NCBI GenBank assembly: GCA_964538375.1
Contig: CAZIFQ010000002.1
Coordinates: forward strand, 198,602-262,601
Direction of reading: 5' to 3'
DNA from: JAUUZQ01 sp964538375
GTDB taxonomy: Bacteria; Bacteroidota; Bacteroidia; Bacteroidales; GCA-2748055
DNA length: 64,000 bases
This document shows, in pieces, positions 32,179 through 41,663 of the stretch. The notes beneath the pieces are model-generated. The model was not told where the DNA came from. It did no database searches and worked only from the letters and a program-made list of their open reading frames with translations. Numbering within the stretch: the stretch's first letter is position 1; each line of letters begins with the position of its first letter. Made by a program: the position numbers and the translations under genes.

Positions 32179-33309
32179 ATGGAATTTAAAGTACTTCACA
32201 GGGATCCAAAAAGCAATGCAAGAGCAGGGATGATTAAAACAGCCCATACAACTTTTAGTACTCCCATTTTCATGCCAGTAGGAACACAGGGAACTGTAAA
32301 AGGCATTCATCAGTACGAGCTCACAAATGATATTAATGCCCCAATTATCCTGGGTAATACCTATCACCTTTACCTGCGTCCGGGACTGGATGTATTGAAT
32401 AAAGCAGGTGGATTACATAAGTTTATGAATTGGGATCGTTCAATCCTTACAGATAGTGGTGGGTACCAGGTTTTTTCATTGGCGGCCAACAGGAAGCTAA
32501 CTCGTGAAGGAGCGCATTTCAGGTCCCACATTGATGGATCAAAACATATCTTCACGCCCGAAAGTGTGGTGGATATTCAGAGGTCCATTGGTTCAGATAT
32601 TATGATGGCTTTTGATGAGTGCACACCCTGGCCATGTGATGAAAAATATGCTGCCGATTCGCTGGATCTGACACACCACTGGCTTGACAGGGGGTGGGAA
32701 AGATTCCAACATACAGATCCACTCTACGGACAAGAACAGGCATTTTTTCCTATTGTACAGGGGAGTGTATTTGAAAATCTGAGAAAGCAATCGGCAGAGA
32801 AAATTGCATCTTTGAATGCAGCGGGAAATGCCATTGGAGGATTATCTGTTGGTGAGCAGGCTGAGGATATGTACGCAATGATTGAGGTGGTAAATAATAT
32901 CTTGCCACAAGATAAACCCCGATACCTGATGGGGGTAGGGACACCTATAAATATTCTTGAAGCTATCTCCCTGGGAGTTGATATGTTCGATTGTGTTATG
33001 CCCACACGGAATGGAAGGAATGGAATGCTGTTTACAGCCAAGGGTGTTATCAATATTAGGAACAGGAAGTGGATGGAAGATTATTCTCTTATAGATGAAA
33101 TGGGAATTTCAGCCGTTGACAGACAATATTCAAAAGCATATCTCCGTCATTTAATCATTGCAGGTGAAATGCTGGGAGCACAAATTGCAAGTATTCATAA
33201 TTTGTCATTTTATTTGTGGTTAGTTAAAGAAGCGTTTATTCATATTGAAAAAGGTGATTTCAGTTCATGGAAGGCACAAATGGTGAAAGACTTAGGAGTA
33301 AGATTATAA
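32179..33309 (+). CDS. tgt: queuine tRNA-ribosyltransferase
   Basis: 376-residue TIM-barrel enzyme that exchanges guanine 34 for preQ1 in GUN-anticodon tRNAs. Present are the general acid/base region LTDSGGYQVFSL, QGSVFENLR, GGLSVGE and the nucleophile segment FDCVMPTRNGRNG. The canonical zinc site CxCxxC just before YSRAYLRHL is not seen: the sequence reads GISAVDRQYSKAYLRHL. Only the later His in SIHNLSFYL remains. Either the zinc site is lost in this lineage or the fold is held otherwise. It overlaps the next gene by 43 bp. Confidence 0.95.
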   Translation: MEFKVLHRDPKSNARAGMIKTAHTTFSTPIFMPVGTQGTVKGIHQYELTNDINAPIILGNTYHLYLRPGLDVLNKAGGLHKFMNWDRSILTDSGGYQVFSLAANRKLTREGAHFRSHIDGSKHIFTPESVVDIQRSIGSDIMMAFDECTPWPCDEKYAADSLDLTHHWLDRGWERFQHTDPLYGQEQAFFPIVQGSVFENLRKQSAEKIASLNAAGNAIGGLSVGEQAEDMYAMIEVVNNILPQDKPRYLMGVGTPINILEAISLGVDMFDCVMPTRNGRNGMLFTAKGVINIRNRKWMEDYSLIDEMGISAVDRQYSKAYLRHLIIAGEMLGAQIASIHNLSFYLWLVKEAFIHIEKGDFSSWKAQMVKDLGVRL

Positions 33310-34400
33310 GACTATTAGGTCTTAAGATCATTGATGCATATATCATCGGGAAGTTCCTGGGGACCTTCTTCCTTGCTATAGCACTTATCCTTACCATAGC
33401 TGTTGTATTTGATATTTCAGAGAAAATTGATGATTTCATTGAAAACGGGGCAACACTGAAGAAGGTTATCTTTGAATACTACCTTAACTTCATCCCTTAT
33501 TTCGCCGTGCTGTTTAGCTCCCTCTTTACATTTATTTCAGTAATTTATTTCACCTCCAGGATGGCTTATCATACTGAAATCATTGCCATTCTGAGCAGTG
33601 GTATGAGCTTCAGGCGCTTGCTCAGGCCATACCTGATCTCGGCAGTGGTCATTGCATTGTTCTCTTTCATGCTCAATGATCTTGTTATTCCTGATTCAAA
33701 CAAGATAAAACTGGCATTTGAAGAAGAGTATATTCATAACAGGCCGGTGAAATTCAGAACGAAAAATTTTCACAGGCAGATTGAACCCGGTATTTATGTT
33801 TACCTGGAGAATTACAGTACCATCTCAAAAGTAGGTTACAATTTTTCAATGGAGAAATTTGAAGGCGGTGAATTGGTATCCAAGCTGATGGCAGATCAAA
33901 TCAGGTGGGATACCGCAAAAACTAAATGGTCGCTACGGCGATACTATATCCGGGATATTGATGGTTTGAATGAAACCTTGTCTGTAGGGAGAATAAAGGA
34001 TACAACAATCAATATTAGACCAGAAGATTTTGCACGAAGAATCAACGTGGTGGAAACCATGAGTTTACATGAACTCGATGACTTCATAAAGCAACAGAAA
34101 ATGCAGGGAGAGACAAACGTTAAGGCCTTCCAGATTGAACGACACAAAAGAATTGCATTTCCTTTTTCAACCTTCATTCTAACATTTATTGGGGTGGCGG
34201 TCTCTTCACGAAAGGTTCGGGGAGGAATCGGCTTCCAGATTGCTACGGGCGTGTCGATTAGCTTTGCATATATCTTGTTTATGCAATTCTCGACACAATT
34301 TTCGATTGGCGGATTATTACCTGTGGCACTTGCCGCATGGCTTCCTAATATTATTTTCCTTGGGGTGGCACTTTTCCTCTTCCGGATGGCTCCAAAGTAA
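33267..34400 (+). CDS. LptF/LptG family permease
   Basis: 377 residues with the YjgP/YjgQ architecture: membrane helices at about 24-45, 60-85 and 105-125, a periplasmic beta-jelly-roll region (about 140-290), and three C-terminal helices from about 300. The family forms the inner-membrane part of the LPS transporter LptBFG, which pulls LPS from the membrane toward LptC/A. The start lies inside tgt (43-bp overlap); a later start is possible. The second permease subunit is not in the window. Confidence 0.9.
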   Translation: MEGTNGERLRSKIIRLLGLKIIDAYIIGKFLGTFFLAIALILTIAVVFDISEKIDDFIENGATLKKVIFEYYLNFIPYFAVLFSSLFTFISVIYFTSRMAYHTEIIAILSSGMSFRRLLRPYLISAVVIALFSFMLNDLVIPDSNKIKLAFEEEYIHNRPVKFRTKNFHRQIEPGIYVYLENYSTISKVGYNFSMEKFEGGELVSKLMADQIRWDTAKTKWSLRRYYIRDIDGLNETLSVGRIKDTTINIRPEDFARRINVVETMSLHELDDFIKQQKMQGETNVKAFQIERHKRIAFPFSTFILTFIGVAVSSRKVRGGIGFQIATGVSISFAYILFMQFSTQFSIGGLLPVALAAWLPNIIFLGVALFLFRMAPK

Positions 34401-34568
34401 TAAAATATGTTTTAGAAGTTATTATTTTCGTAATAATTTTAAAATCAGGATGTAATGACAATATTGGATTTCCGTTTGTCAAATAGTTTTCTCTAACAAT
34501 GAAAGATTATACCTTCAAATTTCAAGAAAATAAATAGTAGACACTAAACTGTAATAAATCAAAGAGTT

Positions 34569-36113
34569 ATGGCTTCAACAAAAAAGGTGAAGGAATTACA
34601 ACAGCGCAGAGAGGAAGTTTTTCTCGGCGGTGGTGAAAAAGCTATCCAGAAGCAAGTGGCAATGGGTAAATTGACAGCGCGGGAAAGAATACTACAGATT
34701 GTGGATGAGGGATCCTTTAATGAATATGACCTGTTTGTGGAGCATGAAGCTCGTGATTTTGGGATGGAACAGAAGATATTGCACGGAGATGGTGTTATAA
34801 CCGGTACAGGTACAATGGGAGGAAAACCAGTGTGTATTTTTGCCCAGGACTTCACTGTTGCCGGTGGATCACTTGGTTCGATGCATGCCAGAAAAATTAC
34901 CAAGATCATGGACCACTCTTTGAAGATGAGGATGCCATTGATCGGGATCAACGATTCAGGTGGTGCCAGGATCCAGGAAGGTGTAAGCTCACTGGCCGGG
35001 TACGGAGAAATTTTCTTCCGAAACACATTAGCATCCGGGGTTATCCCACAGATTTCAGTAATACTTGGTCCCTGCGCTGGTGGAGCAGTTTATTCACCTG
35101 CTTTAACTGATTTTGTTTTCGTGGTTGAGAATATTTCAAAAATGTTTATTACCGGTCCGGAAGTAATAAAAACAGTGTTGGGAGAAGATATCAGTATGGA
35201 AGAACTTGGCGGTGCCAGGGTTCATGCTGAGATGACCGGGAATGCTCATTTCTTTGCAGAATCAGAAGCCGAATGCTTTGACCAGATAAAGGAACTGCTG
35301 AATTATATTCCGAGGTCAAACAGCGATGCTGCTGAGAAGATTGAAGTAGCTGAACCAAATAAAAAATTCAATATCTCTCGTGTTGTACCGGCAGATAAAA
35401 AAATGCCCTATGACGTTAGAGATGTGATTCGCTCCATTACTGATGCATCTGATTTTCTGGAGGTCCAGGAATTGTGGGCGGCGAATATAGTTATTGGCTT
35501 TGGAAGGATCGAAGGTAAGACCGTAGGTTTTGTAGCGAATCAGCCCAAAGTGCTGGCCGGTGTACTAGATGTGGATTCTTCTGACAAATGTGCAAGGTTT
35601 ATCAGGTATTGTGATGCCTTTGATATTCCAATTGTAACCCTGGTTGACCTTCCCGGGTATCTTCCTGGTGTTGACCAGGAGCATGCAGGCGTAATCAGAC
35701 ATGGTGCTAAGGTTCTTTATGCATACAGTGAAGCAACTGTTCCAAAGATTACCGTAATTCTGAGAAAAGCATATGGTGGCGGTTATATTGCCATGAACTC
35801 AAGACACTTGAGGGCTGACTTTGTTTTTGCATGGCCGGATGCAGAGGTAGCAGTAATGGGTCCTGAAGGAGCTGCAAATATTATCTTCCGTAAGGAGATT
35901 GCAGCAGCTGAAGATCCCGATAAAATGCGTAAGCAGAAGGTAGCTGAATACATCGAGAAATTTGCCAATCCATACGTTGCAGCGGCCAAAGGTTTTATCG
36001 ATTCTGTTATCGAGCCCAAAGAGACCAGGAAAGTGCTAATTCACGCACTTGGTGTTTCTGTAAATAAATCCATTGGTTCTCCACAAAAGAAACATGGTAT
36101 TCCACCTTTTTAA
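34569..36113 (+). CDS. acyl-CoA carboxylase/methylmalonyl-CoA decarboxylase carboxyltransferase subunit
   Basis: 514-residue crotonase-fold carboxyltransferase with N- and C-domains. The N-domain has GGEKAIQKQVAMGKLTARER, FAQDFTVAGGSLGSMHARK and INDSGGARIQEGV; the C-domain has NQPKVLAGVLDVDSSDKCAR, GVIRHGAKVLYAY and KAYGGGYIAMNSRHL. It moves carboxyl between biotin and an acyl-CoA, most likely propionyl- or methylmalonyl-CoA. The biotin carrier follows 9 bp later. No biotin carboxylase or membrane decarboxylase subunit is adjacent, so the direction of the reaction is open. Confidence 0.94.
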   Translation: MASTKKVKELQQRREEVFLGGGEKAIQKQVAMGKLTARERILQIVDEGSFNEYDLFVEHEARDFGMEQKILHGDGVITGTGTMGGKPVCIFAQDFTVAGGSLGSMHARKITKIMDHSLKMRMPLIGINDSGGARIQEGVSSLAGYGEIFFRNTLASGVIPQISVILGPCAGGAVYSPALTDFVFVVENISKMFITGPEVIKTVLGEDISMEELGGARVHAEMTGNAHFFAESEAECFDQIKELLNYIPRSNSDAAEKIEVAEPNKKFNISRVVPADKKMPYDVRDVIRSITDASDFLEVQELWAANIVIGFGRIEGKTVGFVANQPKVLAGVLDVDSSDKCARFIRYCDAFDIPIVTLVDLPGYLPGVDQEHAGVIRHGAKVLYAYSEATVPKITVILRKAYGGGYIAMNSRHLRADFVFAWPDAEVAVMGPEGAANIIFRKEIAAAEDPDKMRKQKVAEYIEKFANPYVAAAKGFIDSVIEPKETRKVLIHALGVSVNKSIGSPQKKHGIPPF

Positions 36114-36122
36114 TCAATAGTA

Positions 36123-36491
36123 ATGAGTAAATCGACTGAAAATAGCAAGACCGGTTCAAAGAAACAGGTTAAAGAGAAAGAAGAGTTGCACGATTTTGTG
36201 GTGGAGTTCAGGAAATATAAAACTGAACTGACTGAGAAATACAGGAATAGAACCAAGTGGAAGCCAGATGATCCAAGTAAGGTACTCTCCTTTATACCGG
36301 GAACAATTACAAAGATATATGTAAAAATAGGTGATAAGGTTGAGCCAGGTACAGAACTGATGGTTCTGGAAGCCATGAAGATGAAGAATACTGTATTTGC
36401 AGAGGTGTCAGGTCTGGTAACAAAAGTTAATTTGAACGTTGGAGAGCAGGTGCCGAAAGGGAAAGTGATTTTTGAATTCGAACTTTCCTAA
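36123..36491 (+). CDS. biotin carboxyl carrier protein
   Basis: 122 residues with a charged N-terminal extension (about 1-50) and a biotinyl domain (about 54-122) that carries the biotinylation motif EAMKMKN, with Lys86 as the acceptor. It partners the carboxyltransferase gene 9 bp upstream. Its 3' end overlaps the convergent ispE by 4 bp. Confidence 0.92.
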   Translation: MSKSTENSKTGSKKQVKEKEELHDFVVEFRKYKTELTEKYRNRTKWKPDDPSKVLSFIPGTITKIYVKIGDKVEPGTELMVLEAMKMKNTVFAEVSGLVTKVNLNVGEQVPKGKVIFEFELS

Positions 36492-37309
36492 AGCCATCCA
36501 TTCCAAGTAACCAACTTTCTTAGTTCTTCGGGCAGTTCCGGGCTTGCTTCGTATATTCCATATACAGAAGAACCACTACCGCTCATTGAGGAATAGATAG
36601 CTCCGTTTTTGTAAAGCATAAGCTTCATTTCTTGTATTTCAGGATAAAGAGGGAAAATTGAATTCTCGAAATCGTTGATTAGGGTATCTTTCCAATTATA
36701 AATCGGAGCAGATATGATATGTGCAAGAGTTTTCCTGTTGCAGTTGGGAACAACTTTGCTATATGCCTCTGCTGTTGGAACCACAATTCCCGGATTTAGC
36801 AAAACCAGATAGTATCCGGATAAGTCAACATTTGTCTCCTCAAGTATTTCTCCCCGGCCGGAGGCCATCATTGCTTTTCCATAAATAAACACCGGGCAAT
36901 CACTTCCAAGCTGTGCTGCCATATCTGCCAGCTGTTTGCTTGTCAGTATCTCATTATTCAGCATATTTATGCCCAGCAAAACAGTAGATGCATTGGATGA
37001 TCCTCCGCCCAATCCGGCACCGAAGGGTATCTGTTTATGAAGGTGCAGTTTAATACCTGAAGAAGTGCTTGTTTCATTAAAGAACAGCTCAATTGCCTTC
37101 TCGCATAAATTCGTCCCCGCATCCCCGGGCACCTTTATTCCAGAGTTGGTGAATGCAAGTTTTTCGGGGAAGCCAGGATCAACCTGCATTTCGATTATGT
37201 CGCAAAAGGGGATGGGATACATGAGCGAGTCCAGATCGTGATAACCATCCTCACGTTTCCTCAGAATGTGTAGTCCGATATTTATTTTAGCAGGTGAATA
37301 CAGAATCAT
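36488..37309 (-). CDS. ispE: 4-diphosphocytidyl-2-C-methyl-D-erythritol kinase
   Basis: 273-residue GHMP kinase of the non-mevalonate isoprenoid pathway. SPAKINIGLHIL at the N-terminus, the ATP loop IPFGAGLGGGSSNAS (about 93-107) and SGSGSSVYGI near the C-terminus are the three GHMP motifs. Full length, transcribed alone. Confidence 0.95.
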   Translation of the reverse strand: MILYSPAKINIGLHILRKREDGYHDLDSLMYPIPFCDIIEMQVDPGFPEKLAFTNSGIKVPGDAGTNLCEKAIELFFNETSTSSGIKLHLHKQIPFGAGLGGGSSNASTVLLGINMLNNEILTSKQLADMAAQLGSDCPVFIYGKAMMASGRGEILEETNVDLSGYYLVLLNPGIVVPTAEAYSKVVPNCNRKTLAHIISAPIYNWKDTLINDFENSIFPLYPEIQEMKLMLYKNGAIYSSMSGSGSSVYGIYEASPELPEELRKLVTWNGWL

Positions 37310-37433
37310 ACCATGATGGTTTGAATTGTAAAAATAGTCATTCTATCCGGTCTAATCTATTGGAGATTCTAGATCTTTTTTAACAAAATTGTAGATTCAG
37401 CATTTGAAGTGCAGACATTTAAAGAAGAATTCA

Positions 37434-37441
37434 TATATTTG
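37434..37441 (+). promoter_or_regulatory. -7 promoter box of the hybrid histidine kinase gene
   Basis: TATATTTG is a perfect TAnnTTTG element 90 bp ahead of the kinase start. A TTTG lies at 37403-37406, but its 27-bp spacing is longer than usual. Confidence 0.35.
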
Positions 37442-37531
37442 ACGAATAGATTAAAAAAATAGACGAAAAGCTTATAAATCGCCATTAAAAATCAAATCGC
37501 ATCTTATATAGGATCAAATGAGAGTTTACCT

Positions 37532-39190
37532 TTGGAGCACAGGTTTTTTAATCTGATTGTTTTTTTTGGTGGCTTGATAAGTATTCTTGGTACTATTGTG
37601 GATCTTGCTATTGGTGCAGATACCCTTCTTACTATTTTGACAGCTTTGGCACTTCTTGCTTGCTGGGGCGCATTTTATTTGAGCAGGTTCAAACTTAAAT
37701 TCAATTTAGCAAGATTGGGTTTAACACTTTTCTTATTCGCTTTGCTAGGGTATATTTTCTTTATAAACAATGGATCCCGAGGGCCTCTTCTGTTTCTATA
37801 TATGGTGTTTTTCTTGCTACTGCTTATAGTTTGGAATGGACGGTCACGGAATTTTTTGATCGCTTTGTTCGCTCTAAATATTTTGATTTTTCTTTTTCTG
37901 GAATTGTATTTCCCTCAATTTATAAAGGCATATGCGAGTGAGGAAACCAGGTTGTTTGATGTTTACTTATCATACTTAATGTATGTAATCATGCTTGGTG
38001 CAATCATGTTATATACACTCAATGCATATGTTCGGGAAAGACAAAAGGCAGAGCAATCAGATCAATTAAAAACAGCTTTCCTTGCAAATATGTCCCATGA
38101 AATCAGAACACCAATGAATGCCATTTTGGGTTTTGCACAGCTGCTGGAAAACGATTTATCCAGTGAGAAAAAGGAGAGCTATCTGAAAGTGATCAAGGAT
38201 AATGGACACAGTCTGCTGCGTCTTATTGAAGATATTATTGACGTGTCGAAAATTGAAGCCGGAGAATTAAAGATTCATAAAGTGGAGACCTGCCTGGATA
38301 AGGTACTTGCAGAGCTCGTGTCAAACTTCAATCAAGTATTGTGTGAGTATCCTGAAAAAAATATTGAACTCGTTCAGGAGTGTGGAATAGAGGGGCTTGT
38401 AGTAAAAACTGACAGTACACGGCTAAAGCAAATACTCACTAACCTGGTGCATAATGCAATTAAGTATACCGAGTCAGGAAAAATATATATTGGATGTATA
38501 CAAGAAGAAGAGAACCTAAAGTTTTATGTCAGGGATTCGGGAGAAGGGATTAAGCCTGAGCACTTGGATGAAATTTTTGATCGATTTAGAAAGATTGAAA
38601 CTGACAGGTCAAAGAAAATCCAGCCAGGGACAGGTATTGGTCTTCCAATATCCAAAAATCTTGCTGAATTGCTGGGCGGTAAGATGAGTGTTACATCTGT
38701 GTATGGTAAAGGATCTGAGTTTTATTTCACAATTCCATTTGAACTCATACGCATTGATAAGCCTGTCAAAATTGAGAAGAAGACTTTTGGGGAGACAGAT
38801 AACATTGATCTATCAGGGAAAATCATTTTGATTGCTGAGGATGAGAATGCAAATTACTTTTTTCTATCAAAGGTGATGGAGAGGACAAACGCCACAGTAT
38901 TAAGGGCCCGAAACGGACAGGAAGCAGTGGATTTGTTTTCTGCAAATCCGGAAATTGAATTTGTATTAATGGATATTCTGATGCCTGTAATGAATGGCTA
39001 CCAGGCAACGGCTATCATCAAAGCCAAAAATCCTGATATCCCTGTTATAGCGCAAACTGCCTTGGCTATGGAGGGAGACGCTGAGAGAGTGCTGAGTTCT
39101 GGATGCGATGATTACATCAGTAAACCAATCAGGATGAATGTTCTGTTTGATATATTACACAAATACCTTATTTCTGCAAAGGTATCCTGA
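37532..39190 (+). CDS. hybrid sensor histidine kinase/response regulator
   Basis: 552 residues: six predicted N-terminal membrane helices with almost no extracellular loop (about 8-165), a HisKA domain with the phosphoacceptor His189 in NMSHEIRTPMNA, an HATPase domain (NLVHNAIKYTESG, DSGEGI, GTGIGLPISK), and a C-terminal receiver (IAEDENANYF, phosphoacceptor near residue 480 in LMDILMPVMNGYQ, then the QTALA and SKPI switch positions). The start is TTG; no in-frame ATG lies between the upstream stop and this codon. It likely senses a membrane or small-molecule signal. No output regulator is adjacent. Confidence 0.9.
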   Translation: MEHRFFNLIVFFGGLISILGTIVDLAIGADTLLTILTALALLACWGAFYLSRFKLKFNLARLGLTLFLFALLGYIFFINNGSRGPLLFLYMVFFLLLLIVWNGRSRNFLIALFALNILIFLFLELYFPQFIKAYASEETRLFDVYLSYLMYVIMLGAIMLYTLNAYVRERQKAEQSDQLKTAFLANMSHEIRTPMNAILGFAQLLENDLSSEKKESYLKVIKDNGHSLLRLIEDIIDVSKIEAGELKIHKVETCLDKVLAELVSNFNQVLCEYPEKNIELVQECGIEGLVVKTDSTRLKQILTNLVHNAIKYTESGKIYIGCIQEEENLKFYVRDSGEGIKPEHLDEIFDRFRKIETDRSKKIQPGTGIGLPISKNLAELLGGKMSVTSVYGKGSEFYFTIPFELIRIDKPVKIEKKTFGETDNIDLSGKIILIAEDENANYFFLSKVMERTNATVLRARNGQEAVDLFSANPEIEFVLMDILMPVMNGYQATAIIKAKNPDIPVIAQTALAMEGDAERVLSSGCDDYISKPIRMNVLFDILHKYLISAKVS

Positions 39191-39256
39191 GTTGTTTTCA
39201 ACAATTGTTAATGATAACTTCCTATCTGCTGTTTACAAGTCGGCACCTTTCCTTTT

Positions 39257-39285
39257 TTTGCTGAACATCGACTTCATTACCTTTG
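39257..39285 (+). promoter_or_regulatory. predicted promoter of dnaB
   Basis: TTTG at 39257-39260 and TACCTTTG at 39278-39285 with a 17-bp spacer match the Bacteroidota housekeeping promoter; the dnaB ATG is 22 bp downstream. Confidence 0.6.
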
Positions 39286-39307
39286 GAATCTTAAAAAGCG
39301 GAAGCTA

Positions 39308-40822
39308 ATGGCAACTAAACAAAATGCACCACGAAAACAGATGAATCCTATTGCTGCTGACTATGGGAAACTGCCCCCACAGGCACTTGATCTTGAAGAG
39401 GCAGTGCTTGGAGCAATCATGTTGGAAAAAGATGCTATTCTTTCGGTATTGGATATTCTTAAACCCGAATGTTTCTACCAGGAAGCACACCAAAAGATTT
39501 TTGAAACTGCTGTGGATCTATCTACAAGGGAGAAACCTATTGACCTCTTAACTATAACAGAGGCATTGCGAAAGAAAGAATTACTCGAAGAGATTGGAGG
39601 AGCAAGCTTTATCTCTCAACTCACCAGCAGGGTTGGTTCTGCGGCTCACCTCGAATACCATGCCCGGATAGTTGCTCAGAAGTATATACAAAGAGAGCTG
39701 ATTCGTGTATCTTCAGAAATTCAAAATAAGTCTTATGATGAAACCATCGACGTTGATGACCTGCTGGATTTTTCAGAAAGGGAGCTGCTAAATATTGCAG
39801 AAGGTAATATTAAAAAGGAGACTGTTAAAATCAATAAACTGATCTCTGATGCATTGATTCAGATTGAAGAGGCAGGAAAGCGGGATGATAGCTTAAGTGG
39901 TGTTCCTTCTGGCTTTACACGTCTCGACCGAATCACATCCGGATGGCAGAAATCTGACTTAATCATTGTTGCAGCTCGTCCATCTATGGGTAAGACAGCA
40001 CTCGTGCTTTCCATGGCAAGAAATATGGCTGTAGAGCATGATAGGCCCATTGCATTCTTCTCCCTGGAGATGTCATCATTACAGCTCGTTAACCGGCTTA
40101 TTATTGGAGAAACGCAACTTCCATCTGATAAAATCAGAAATGGTCGATTGGAGAACTACGAATGGGAGCAGCTGGAATATAAGATCAAGGACCTGGAACA
40201 GGCACCGATATATATTGATGATACACCAGCAATCTCCATCTTTGAACTTAGGGCAAAAACGAGAAGACTAAAGCAGAAATATGATATTCAGGCAGTGATT
40301 ATTGACTACCTGCAGCTGATGACAGGACCAAGTAACCGCTCAGGAAGCCGTGAGCAGGAGGTGAGTAGTATCAGTCGCTCATTGAAAAGTATTGCGAAGG
40401 AATTGAATATTCCAATTATTGCACTATCACAGCTGAACCGAAGCGTAGAGATGAGATCAGGAAACAAAAGACCTCAGCTTTCTGACTTGAGGGAATCGGG
40501 GGCTATCGAGCAGGATGCCGACCTGGTAATCTTTATTCACCGTCCGGAATATTACGGGCTAGATGTGGATGATGAAGGAAATTCATTGAAGGGTATTGCG
40601 GAGATTATTATTTCAAAACACAGGAATGGACCAGTTGGAGATGTTCAACTGAAATTTATCAGGGAGTTTGCAAAATTTGCCGACATGGAAGAAGATGTTC
40701 CTGTTTATGAAGATGAGAATGGAAATTCCACTGCAACATTTCAATCGCGACTCAATAGCGGCGATACCCCTGATAATTCAGATTTGCTGAACCAGGGGAA
40801 TGAAGATGCAGTACCGTTCTGA
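39308..40822 (+). CDS. dnaB: replicative DNA helicase
   Basis: 504-residue hexameric 5'-3' helicase of the replication fork. The N-terminal domain (LPPQALDLEEAVLGAIML) and the RecA-like C-terminal domain with Walker A (ARPSMGKTAL, about 222-231), Walker B (VIIDYLQLM) and the C-terminal RESGAIEQDADLVIFIHR are complete. No intein. The tail is acidic and rich in Asn/Asp. Confidence 0.97.
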   Translation: MATKQNAPRKQMNPIAADYGKLPPQALDLEEAVLGAIMLEKDAILSVLDILKPECFYQEAHQKIFETAVDLSTREKPIDLLTITEALRKKELLEEIGGASFISQLTSRVGSAAHLEYHARIVAQKYIQRELIRVSSEIQNKSYDETIDVDDLLDFSERELLNIAEGNIKKETVKINKLISDALIQIEEAGKRDDSLSGVPSGFTRLDRITSGWQKSDLIIVAARPSMGKTALVLSMARNMAVEHDRPIAFFSLEMSSLQLVNRLIIGETQLPSDKIRNGRLENYEWEQLEYKIKDLEQAPIYIDDTPAISIFELRAKTRRLKQKYDIQAVIIDYLQLMTGPSNRSGSREQEVSSISRSLKSIAKELNIPIIALSQLNRSVEMRSGNKRPQLSDLRESGAIEQDADLVIFIHRPEYYGLDVDDEGNSLKGIAEIIISKHRNGPVGDVQLKFIREFAKFADMEEDVPVYEDENGNSTATFQSRLNSGDTPDNSDLLNQGNEDAVPF

Positions 40823-40829
40823 TTTCTGA

Positions 40830-41543
40830 TTAAAGAAACTCCTTTAGTTGTACGAGGTTTGATATGGTTTTAATGGCTTTCCCCGACTGCTTTTGATCAA
40901 TAGAATTGAACCAGATGGCATCAATTCCATAGTTTTTTGCACCGCCCACATCAACCTTCTCATCATCACCAATCATGAGACAATCACTCTTTCTCGCATT
41001 CAGACTCGATATTACCCAGTGGAAGAAATCTTTGTGCGGTTTGTTGATCCCCAATTCATCAGAAGAGAATATTTTTTTGAAAAATTTATCTAGACCGGAA
41101 TTCTCTAGTTTAATTTCCTGTGTCTTTAAGAATCCATTGGTGAGTATATATAAATTATAAGACCGGGATTTAAGGTATTCCAGTGTTTCAATGGCATTTG
41201 GGAAGAGTACGTTGAGTCGGGGAGTGATTTCCAGGTAAAGATCACCAATAACTACAGGAAGTTTTTCGTCAAATAGTTCCTTCTCTCTGAATGTATCCCT
41301 AAATCGCCTGTAACGCAATTCCTCCTTTAATATATCTCCCTGCCTGTAAAGCTCCCATAACTCATCATTATATTGATTATAGATAGCAATAAATTCAGAT
41401 GGAGTTTCGAAGTATGAATTTAATCTATATTCATTGTATAGTTGAGTCAGTGCTTTTGCAGAGTTAGCATGGTAATCCCACAATGTATGGTCCAGGTCGA
41501 AGAAAAGATATTTGTATTTCACATTTGAATTTTTCAATGTCAA
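40830..41543 (-). CDS. HAD family hydrolase, YjjG-type nucleotidase
   Basis: 237 residues with the HAD nucleophile motif FFDLDHTLWDYH, the helical cap typical of subfamily I, motif II (ILTNGF), the motif III lysine (NKPHKDFF) and motif IV (MIGDDEKVDVGGAKNYGID). YjjG-like enzymes dephosphorylate non-canonical pyrimidine nucleotides. It is convergent with dnaB, 7 bp apart. Confidence 0.88.
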   Translation of the reverse strand: MTLKNSNVKYKYLFFDLDHTLWDYHANSAKALTQLYNEYRLNSYFETPSEFIAIYNQYNDELWELYRQGDILKEELRYRRFRDTFREKELFDEKLPVVIGDLYLEITPRLNVLFPNAIETLEYLKSRSYNLYILTNGFLKTQEIKLENSGLDKFFKKIFSSDELGINKPHKDFFHWVISSLNARKSDCLMIGDDEKVDVGGAKNYGIDAIWFNSIDQKQSGKAIKTISNLVQLKEFL

Positions 41544-41569
41544 ATGTATGAATTAATATCTGTTTGTAT

Positions 41570-41603
41570 TAAAAAATAAAAGCCGATCCAAAATGGACCG
41601 GCC
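41570..41603 (-). terminator. rho-independent terminator of the 18-residue repeat protein gene
   Basis: On the minus strand GGCCGGTCCA pairs with TGGATCGGCT across a short loop (41581-41602, one mismatch) and is followed by TTTATTTTTT. It lies 61 bases after the stop codon of the repeat protein gene and supports the minus strand as the coding strand. Confidence 0.75.
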
Positions 41604-41663
41604 TGAAATATATGGGGATAAAACTTGTTATATTGTCATGAAAGCAAGATCTTCCCTGTCTGC

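Noticed and set aside
34559..35026. 155-codon minus-strand ORF opposite the carboxyltransferase gene
   Set aside because: Antisense shadow with proline- and serine-rich noise.
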